A stretch of 64,000 nucleotides of DNA. It comes from Amorphochlora amoebiformis (Eukaryota > Cercozoa > Chlorarachniophyceae). The first letter of the stretch is position 1. Each line of letters begins with the position of its first letter. The notes below the pieces were generated by a model. It did not search any database. It was not told the origin of the DNA and worked only from the letters and a program-made list of their open reading frames with translations. The stretch is from positions 1 through 64,000 of the forward strand of contig BAAHQB010000289.1 of NCBI GenBank assembly GCA_054601695.1, given 5' to 3'. A program made the position numbers and the translations under genes. Positions 1 to 64,000 of this stretch are shown piece after piece.

Positions 1-11
1 TGTATACACAC

Positions 12-80
<69 letters not shown>

Positions 81-145
81 ACATACATACACACACACAC
101 ACACACATACATATATATATTATACACACATACATATATATATTA

Positions 146-204
<59 letters not shown>

Positions 205-229
205 TGTGCATACATACATATACATACAT

Positions 230-275
<46 letters not shown>

Positions 276-302
276 TTCGTGATATGTATTATTATTCATT
301 AG

Positions 303-26710
<26,408 letters not shown>

Positions 26711-28013
26711 CGTCGATAGTTAAATCCAGTTTGCAAGCACAGACGCCAACAACTGTTTGCGGTCAAGTTACTATTATGTACCATAACTATGAATTCACTG
26801 TAGCCAGCCGCCGGGCCCGCTATATTTTTTTGCCGATAGGCGGGATTTCTGGACTAAATAGCTTCTCACCCTGCCCACGTATATCCTAGTCACCGGCCCG
26901 ACAGTCTGTTAGACGTACTAGCTGTGGTAGCCCATTCGTCCGGTTATTTAACCTTTTTACGTGTATGTACAACAATGTACGTAACAATTGTACGTGTATA
27001 CATACATGTACAATATGTACGTATCAATTGCACAACGTGCGTATGTACGTATAGGTATACGTACACTATTGTATACGTACACGTAGGTGTAAATTCAGTT
27101 TACAAATACGTATACGTACGTACGTACAACGGAGACGTGTGGCAATACTAGTGTTGTATCACTTCTAGTAATTTTCTCTTAGATCTAGTCAGGTTGCGGA
27201 TCAGTATCATTGGTACCTAAAACTATGCCAGATCTCACTGATTTATTGAACTATATGTAATACGTGTTTACCGGTATGCATCATACATATGACTAGTACG
27301 AGTACCTTCTAGATCTACTAGACCTCTAGTATATACGTATCAACATAGTACGTATACGTACAAGATCTCGTAGATGTATTGAGTAATGATATATACTAGA
27401 TATCGTATATACATCATAATACATGTACGTATTGAATTTTTATTAAGTGGATAAGCTTGTGGATTGTAGATGTAGTACGTACGTACACGTATGCATGAGA
27501 ACATATACGACAAGCGACTAGATCTAGTCTATAGATTGTTCAAGATGCCTAAGGATTGCAATACATATGAGAGTATACGTACAATACTAGACTGTACATG
27601 CACCCCGTGCATCATACGTATACTCTAGAATCTAGATACTACTTGTCCATGAGATCGTAGACATGAGACCACCGGCATCAGGCTATACTAGTATAAGCTC
27701 TAGAGGCTATAGCTAGTAAATGATATTATAACTAGTATAATCGCAGTCATGATCCTCAGGTTTGTTAGTTTTAAAAAACCTCCCGTGAGTATCATCTGAC
27801 ACGTGTAGCGGCTGGATATCCAATGATACAACTCACTAACCACTAGAACCAGCCAGTACCAACAGTTTTATAAAAGAGTTAAATATTTTAATAAAATGTT
27901 GAAAAATTATATATAATCTAGCTCAATTAAGTTTTTTATCTAGGGTTAAGTCAAGCTCTGTACAAAAACTAGAAAAAAATTGTTTGGCACTCGCTCGTCA
28001 GCTCTGTTGGTAG
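26711..28013. other. Convergent intergenic spacer, microsatellite-poor
   Basis: Lies between two convergent 3' ends. It has no (TA)n array and no convincing exon. From about 26950 to 27700 it is strikingly rich in short palindromes: GTAC, TACGTA, CTAG and AGATCT. A downstream AATAAA-like sequence is present near 27888, but I cannot assign poly(A) sites. Confidence 0.7.
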
Positions 28014-32135
<4,122 letters not shown>

Positions 32136-32288
32136 CTCTGGCTAGCCCTGCCTCCCCAGCTTTTGTTTGTTACGTACCCGGCAGTACCGGTGCCATTGTT
32201 TCCGGTATTGCCCGTCATAATCCAACTGGCTGTTACTGACGGGGTTTGTTTCACCCTTTAGAGGTCATCGGCATTTGACCAAGCCCCG
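32136..32288. promoter_or_regulatory. Divergent promoter region, 153 bp
   Basis: The start codons of the UBA/zinc-finger gene (minus, 32135) and the SLX9-like gene (plus, 32289) face away from each other with 153 bp between them. The interval is mixed-composition sequence without microsatellites and contains GTACGTACCCGGCAGTACCG. I see no clear TATA box. Confidence 0.65.
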
Positions 32289-33251
32289 ATGGGAAAGTCA
32301 AGGCGAGCCCGTCGAAAGATGCTCCAGGAGGTGATTTTGGAAGGGTTTGTGGGTATTAAACTGAAAAATCTGATTTAATATCGACGAATGTCTGACCTGC
32401 TCCGGAAACGCAGGCAACGACGAAGAAGACGTCGTCGTACGCCGCGCAGCTGCTCAGCGGCCTCAAAGACGACAAGAAGAGGGGCAAGAAGAAGAAGCCT
32501 TCAACAGCTACTGCCATGGCTAAAGCCCTCGGACTCTCAACGACAACGAAGAAGGCCAAGCGAGTCGAGAAGCGCAAGGAGTTTCAAGAAAAGCTGAAAG
32601 TATGATCCGTCATATTGGTTGCACATGTGGTGGTGTGTATGAATCGGGATTGGTATCAATCAATTCGAAGGAAAGGGGAGAATACTGGATCTGAATCATC
32701 TGCATATCTTATGCGATGGGAGCTTGACTGCCGAGGTACCTCAGGATGACGAAGGAATCGAATGAGCTAAGGGTGAATGCTTTTGGAATAAACCTAGTAA
32801 ACCAATGGCTGCAGAATCGATATTTGCAGTTAATCCCTTTAGATCCACTGAGACTGAATATCATTAGAAAGCCAGGGGACTGCTACGTGGGATGTAAAGG
32901 GGACGTGAGCAAAGGGTTCGGAATTTGATGGGTGTTGGGGCCTGTTCGATGGCGGATGTTGCTCGCATGTAGGCGAAATATACACTCTGGCCCATTCTGG
33001 TTGGTCGTATACCGAAGTTGTTGATATACATTATGATCATATCAGGCTGCGGCTCGAGGGAATATTGCGCAAATAGACTACAAGCTTAACAAGATGGGCG
33101 AGCTGAGGTCTTCTATAAATACCATAGTCTCTGAGAGTAAGAACCGCCATATTAAGCCAGGTACCTCACGCTAACTGGATAGGATCGGAATTTTATATAT
33201 GAACATAAATAAATAAATGTGACTGAAAATGTAATTAAAATATAATATATA

Positions 33252-33299
<48 letters not shown>

Positions 33300-33455
33300 G
33301 TAAAACATATATTATGTATTACGTATGCAATATGTATACATATATATGTGTATGTATATGTGTATATGTATGTGTATATGTATATGTATGTGTATGTGTA
33401 TGTATATACTGTGTGTGTATATATATATTGCATACGTAATATCTTATATATGTAT

Positions 33456-33516
<61 letters not shown>

Positions 33517-33603
33517 ATATATATGTATATTTGTAAATGTAAATATAAACACACACATACTCACACTTATTTGATGTACATATATCCATATAGATATGAT
33601 ATG

Positions 33604-33648
<45 letters not shown>

Positions 33649-33649
33649 G

Positions 33650-33695
<46 letters not shown>

Positions 33696-33700
33696 ATAAA

Positions 33701-33799
<99 letters not shown>

Positions 33800-33800
33800 G

Positions 33801-33880
<80 letters not shown>

Positions 33881-34108
33881 GTATAAATATATGTGTTAAT
33901 ATATACATATACACGTATATAGTATAAATATGTACGATATACACACACACACACGCACACACATATATATTACACATATAAATATACTTACATGAATATG
34001 TACATATAAATACATATATGTACACACACATATAGATATATATAAATATATGTTACGTTTATATATATACATATATAAATAAATATATGTTACATGTTAT
34101 ATATATAA

Positions 34109-34200
<92 letters not shown>

Positions 34201-34281
34201 ATGCATGTATTTGTATTTGTATGTATGTATAATACATATATAAATGCAAGTTTGGAACATTTTTTATCCTTTTTTGAAATA

Positions 34282-34350
<69 letters not shown>

Positions 34351-34880
34351 ATATAATATGGATATATATCCATATTTATATATATATATATATATATATA
34401 TGTGTCTGTATGTGTATATATAATAAATATATATATATACAATATTTCATACTACTATACACATACGCATACATATGCACATACATACATACTGAATACC
34501 GATACTTCTCTCTCTCTTCAGCAAAGAAGATGTCTCGCAAACAGAAAAATCGACTGTTGGCCGCTGAAGTGTCAAACTTCTGTTCGATAATAGAACACCC
34601 GGCATTCAAGCAAGATCCCTTGAGTACTATCAATGAGCATCTCACCAACACTATGGCGGTGAAAAAGGTACGTTACGTTTGTTACTTTTTTTTTGGTCAG
34701 AGTCAGTTAATTTACGGAGCCTTATATTTCTGATGATGGCGTGTGTTTTTTAAATTTATGTAGATCTGTTTATATATTTGTATTTATATGATGTGGTACG
34801 CAATGTATGTATGTATGTATTATAGCATAGGATAAAATATAATGTTGTGTAATATTGTATATATATATATATATATATAT

Positions 34881-34916
<36 letters not shown>

Positions 34917-34936
34917 GTGTGTATGATATATAAACG

Positions 34937-34996
<60 letters not shown>

Positions 34997-35142
34997 GTAT
35001 ATGGATATATGTATGTAATATATATTATGTATATACATATATGTATGTATATAATGTACATGTATATATGTATACAAATATGACATGTAATGTATATATA
35101 CAAATATGATATGTAAATCAATATTTACATTCTATATAATAC

Positions 35143-35184
<42 letters not shown>

Positions 35185-35214
35185 ATATATGTGTATATAT
35201 GTATGTATTACAGC

Positions 35215-35249
<35 letters not shown>

Positions 35250-35409
35250 TTATGTATGTGTGTAAATGTGTGTGCATATGTGTATTATATGTATATATAA
35301 TATATATTATATGTATACATATATATATATATATATATATACAGTTGTATGTATATACGTATTTATGTGTAAATGCTTATGTAAATATATATATTGGTGT
35401 ATATACATC

Positions 35410-35464
<55 letters not shown>

Positions 35465-35551
35465 ATGTATGTGGTGTGTATGTATTGTATGAATGTATAT
35501 ATAAATATATACACAATATATATACATATATATATATATATAATATATATA

Positions 35552-35605
<54 letters not shown>

Positions 35606-35766
35606 TATATACCAAGTTTGTATGAAAGATATGAACATAAATGAAATGTGTATACTTGTGTATGTTTGAATAGGCATAAATAAATAAATAAATGTGTACA
35701 ATTGTTGTTCATCAGGAGGCCGAAGAAGGCGCAAAGTTCTTGGATGAAATGGAGATGGCCAAATAA
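32289..35766 (+). CDS. SLX9: SLX9-like ribosome-biogenesis protein, complete 5-exon gene
   Basis: Exons: 32289-32330, 32414-32599, 33046-33160, 34522-34667, 35716-35766 (TAA at 35764-35766), all GT-AG and in phase, 540 nt for 179 aa. The protein starts [10 protein letters not shown], has a very basic Lys-rich segment, and carries near its C-terminus [20 protein letters not shown] then [12 protein letters not shown]. This matches the conserved C-terminal pattern of the SLX9/FAM207 family (R-x-LL-x-x-E ... F ... HP-x-F-x-x-x-PL-x-x-I-x-x-HL). In yeast SLX9 acts in the nucleolus in 18S rRNA processing and 40S export; the same role here is inferred. Length and charge fit the family. Intron 1 is 83 bp and intron 2 is free of microsatellites; introns 3 and 4 are over 1 kb and full of (TA)n, (TG)n and one (TTA)n. 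Confidence 0.8.
33230..35650. repeat. Microsatellite-filled introns 3 and 4 of the SLX9-like gene
   Basis: (TA)n and (TG)n clusters at 33230-34490 and 34800-35640, with a (TTA)n run at 33800-33838. Exon 34522-34667 and ~130 bp of plain intron separate them. Confidence 0.9.
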
Positions 35767-36816
35767 CTTAAGCTCATCTATTTGTATCCAAATTAATTAG
35801 TCTCAGTGTCATGCGTCTCTTCGATTTGTTGTAATTATGATTTCTCTACTTAATTATAACCGGAAGAATGGAGTATAATGTCTAGACTTTGTCCAGCACA
35901 ATCTGGGACAACAGACTACATCTAATATCATAGTACATCGGATGATGTCGCAGCGACTCGACTTATTAATATACCCGCGGTAACACAGACGGGGAGTGAT
36001 GCATGAGCGCGCTCGCTTGAGAGAGAAGGAATGCGAGAGAGAGAGAAAAAAAAAATCCTCAAGAGTGAGACAGGGATGTCCTCCTCACAAGGCCCTCTCT
36101 CTATCTGAAAGGCCTTAAAAACTATAATCATTTTTCAAATTGAAAGCATGGACAATCGGTAGTACACAATGTACATTGTGCATAATGTACATGTACATGT
36201 ATTCCCTTCCTCTCCATCCTTGCCCTCGTCCGCTCTCTTAGAGTGTTATTTTCGTTATCTACTCCTTCCTTTCCCCGAATAAATCTCTGGGACTTCATTG
36301 GCTCATTCCAATTATATTTCCGGGGGCCAAAGATGAGGATATTAAAGGTACTAATTTCAACAGATTCGATATCCTATCTCCTTAGGGGAGCATTTAGGTG
36401 TTTGATAAGGATATAAAACCCTGAATAGTGCCATAGAAGCAGGCTGCTGGGAATCCACATCCAGATGGGGTTGCCATGCTCATGTGTCACTTAGAGTGAC
36501 AAGATATTATTAGAGGTTTACTTTGCCGTCAAATTAAAAATATTAGGAAAAAAATATTAACTTAGCGGTCAGCGCAGTGATTGGCATCGGGCCAAACAAG
36601 GCCTCCCACTCCCCGAAAATTACACTTAAACGGATTCAAACAAGTGAATTAGAGGTTTTTTCACAAGTTTTTGTTCGGATTTTGTTCACAAATTCCAAAA
36701 ATAAGGGAAAGGGGGAAGAATTTGGAGTTTTAAAGAAAGGGGGGGGAGAGATACGTGTGTGTGATGTGCTGTCTCTCAACAACACCTTTTCTTGCCTGAA
36801 GCCGAAAAATAAAAAC
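35767..36816. other. Spacer between SLX9-like and DUF1853-like genes
   Basis: About 1 kb without microsatellites, between two plus-strand genes. It contains a perfect 16-bp palindrome CACAATGTACATTGTG at 36165-36180 followed by repeated GTACAT, and a purine-rich patch near 36020-36055. It should hold the 3' UTR of one gene and the promoter of the next. An open frame at 36577-36873 runs over the start of the next gene in another reading frame and is not supported. Confidence 0.6.
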
Positions 36817-53681
<16,865 letters not shown>

Positions 53682-54025
53682 GGGCTCCGTGGCATGAGTC
53701 AGGTATATTGATTCGTCCTGTGCACGTGAAGTTACCTGCGATAACTATGCAAAAAAGGTGTGAAACCACAATTGAATGCGTGCGGCCAAGAAGTAAGGTG
53801 GCCTTAAATATTATCCTAGCATTTGTAATCACGGTCTAAGTTCAACATACCAATCGATTGAGTAATCCTATACCCTTTTCTTCCAACTGATTCGAGGCTA
53901 GTTTTATGGCAGTTTTATTAAGTTTATGCATCGATCATCGGATTATGGATACTATTGAAATGTATATTTAATGATCTAGTTTATACATTAAATATATATG
54001 TCATATATAATATTATATATATATT

Positions 54026-54058
<33 letters not shown>

Positions 54059-54342
54059 TTTCACACACGCACATACGTATAACACCGCAGATATCTAGAT
54101 ATTGTATACACATTTATACATATAATGGCCGTTCTGAATTTTCCGTATGGTATACTATAGACGCATCAGTGAACATACACGCACTGCAGTAGACAGATTA
54201 AGACAGAGCTATGACTAGTATGAGGGTGTCACTGACACCAGTGACATCGGAACTTGCGGTAGCTATGATATAGAGCATACGATACTATGAACGTCATAAA
54301 CTGAAGACTTTAAATTACATGCAGCAAATTATAATAGACGAA
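53682..54342. other. Convergent spacer between DUF1853-like and CRAL-TRIO genes
   Basis: About 660 bp of ordinary composition with one short (TA)n/(TG)n patch at 53990-54060. It contains the two 3' ends; no gene seen. Confidence 0.65.
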
Positions 54343-58623
<4,281 letters not shown>

Positions 58624-58889
58624 CCAGACGGTACAGAATCAATTCCGGCGGAAGAATTCAAAAAAATCGGTCCCGCTGCGTGGAATTACAAGTTTTTGGG
58701 CACACTCTCTTACTTTGGTCAAAATCCTTGCGTTTACTTTCGCTCTTTCTCTCTTCTCTTCCCTTCTTTCCTCTCGCCAATTTCTCTTTCTTCCTCCGTC
58801 TATCTCTCCTGTAGGGGTTCAGAGCGAATGGGCATATTGTTGGGCGTACTATTGGGCGTGTAGGACCAGGTAGGATAGGATTGCGGGGT
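58624..58889. promoter_or_regulatory. Divergent promoter region, 266 bp
   Basis: Separates the start codons of the CRAL-TRIO gene (minus, 58623) and the HAD-like gene (plus, 58890). It contains a pyrimidine-rich block at 58738-58812 and TGGGCGTACTATTGGGCGTG at 58839-58858. No microsatellite and no clear TATA box. Confidence 0.6.
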
Positions 58890-63467
<4,578 letters not shown>

Positions 63468-63637
63468 GTTATATATATATATGTATATATATATATATTG
63501 TATATGTGTACGTAAATACATTTTCTATGGAAATGCAAAACGTATGTATATCTATATATCTATATGTATATATATATATTATATATCAATATATATATAC
63601 TCTATATATATATATATATAAATATATATATATAAAT

Positions 63638-63688
<51 letters not shown>

Positions 63689-63718
63689 TCACAAGCCTTT
63701 ATTCCCATATATACATAC

Positions 63719-63763
<45 letters not shown>

Positions 63764-63844
63764 CATATTTCTAATATGTTATGTATATGTTTCGCTCTCC
63801 TGTCTCAATTCTTCCAATCTCCCTCGTATTCTAACTCCCGGAAG

Positions 63845-64000
63845 GCTACTACCCGGGAGTACCACAAAGGGGGGTACCTCAAAAGGGGGGGGGTACCTCA
63901 AAGGGGGGTACCTCAAAGGGGGGGTATCATAAAGGGGTACCACAAAGGGGGGTACCACAAGGGGGGACCACAAAAGGGGGTACCAACTAAGGGGGGTACA
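63845..64000 (+). repeat. GGGGTACC tandem repeat at the window edge
   Basis: Ten or more copies of a 12-17-bp unit AAAGGGGGGTACC(T/A)C with variable G-run length, running off the right end. It lies in an intron of the HAD-like gene. Confidence 0.88.

Overview
The window is a nuclear genome segment from an intron-rich eukaryote, most likely a protist or alga; I cannot name the species. The evidence is spliced genes with GT-AG introns, eukaryotic families (CRAL-TRIO/SEC14, SLX9, UBA, NHL) and long interstitial arrays of the TTAGGG-type telomere hexamer. Most of the sequence is (TA)n microsatellite with smaller amounts of (CA)n, (CT)n, (GA)n and (TAA)n. Long open frames made of Tyr-Ile, Ser-Leu or Arg-Glu runs are translations of these repeats and are not genes. 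Real coding sequence is in short exons, typically 30-120 bp, bounded by AG and GT. I read these by eye and joined them by reading phase and protein-family pattern.

Six spliced genes can be reconstructed. (1) Plus strand, from beyond the left edge to 23051 or 26710: a giant NHL-repeat gene with about 34 visible exons, an NHL block, a charged middle part and a second NHL block. (2) Minus strand, 32135 to 28014: a complete 8-exon gene for a protein of about 436 aa with a UBA domain and CxxC zinc-finger pairs. (3) Plus strand, 32289-35766: a complete 5-exon SLX9-like ribosome-biogenesis gene of about 179 aa. (4) Plus strand, 36817-53681: a 21-exon gene of about 372 aa resembling the DUF1853 family. 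(5) Minus strand, 58623 to 54343: a 12-exon CRAL-TRIO/SEC14-like lipid-transfer gene of about 423 aa. (6) Plus strand, 58890 to beyond the right edge: a HAD/CbbY-like phosphatase gene, seven exons visible.

Genes 2/3 and 5/6 are divergent pairs with start codons 153 and 266 bp apart. Microsatellites are almost absent for 1-2 kb around these two shared promoter regions and fill the introns farther away. Genes 1/2 and 4/5 converge on microsatellite-poor spacers.

The most unusual feature is how the introns are built. In many of them an exon edge plus its adjoining splice site is copied one to six times, the copies being separated by (TA)n. Upstream introns carry copies of the acceptor plus the exon 5' end; downstream introns carry copies of the exon 3' end plus the donor. 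Telomere-type arrays fill many introns of genes 1 and 4, mostly as CCCTAA on the coding strand, and they embed a conserved 44-bp motif. Two exons sit exactly where the array orientation flips. No tRNA, rRNA, CRISPR array or intact transposon was seen.
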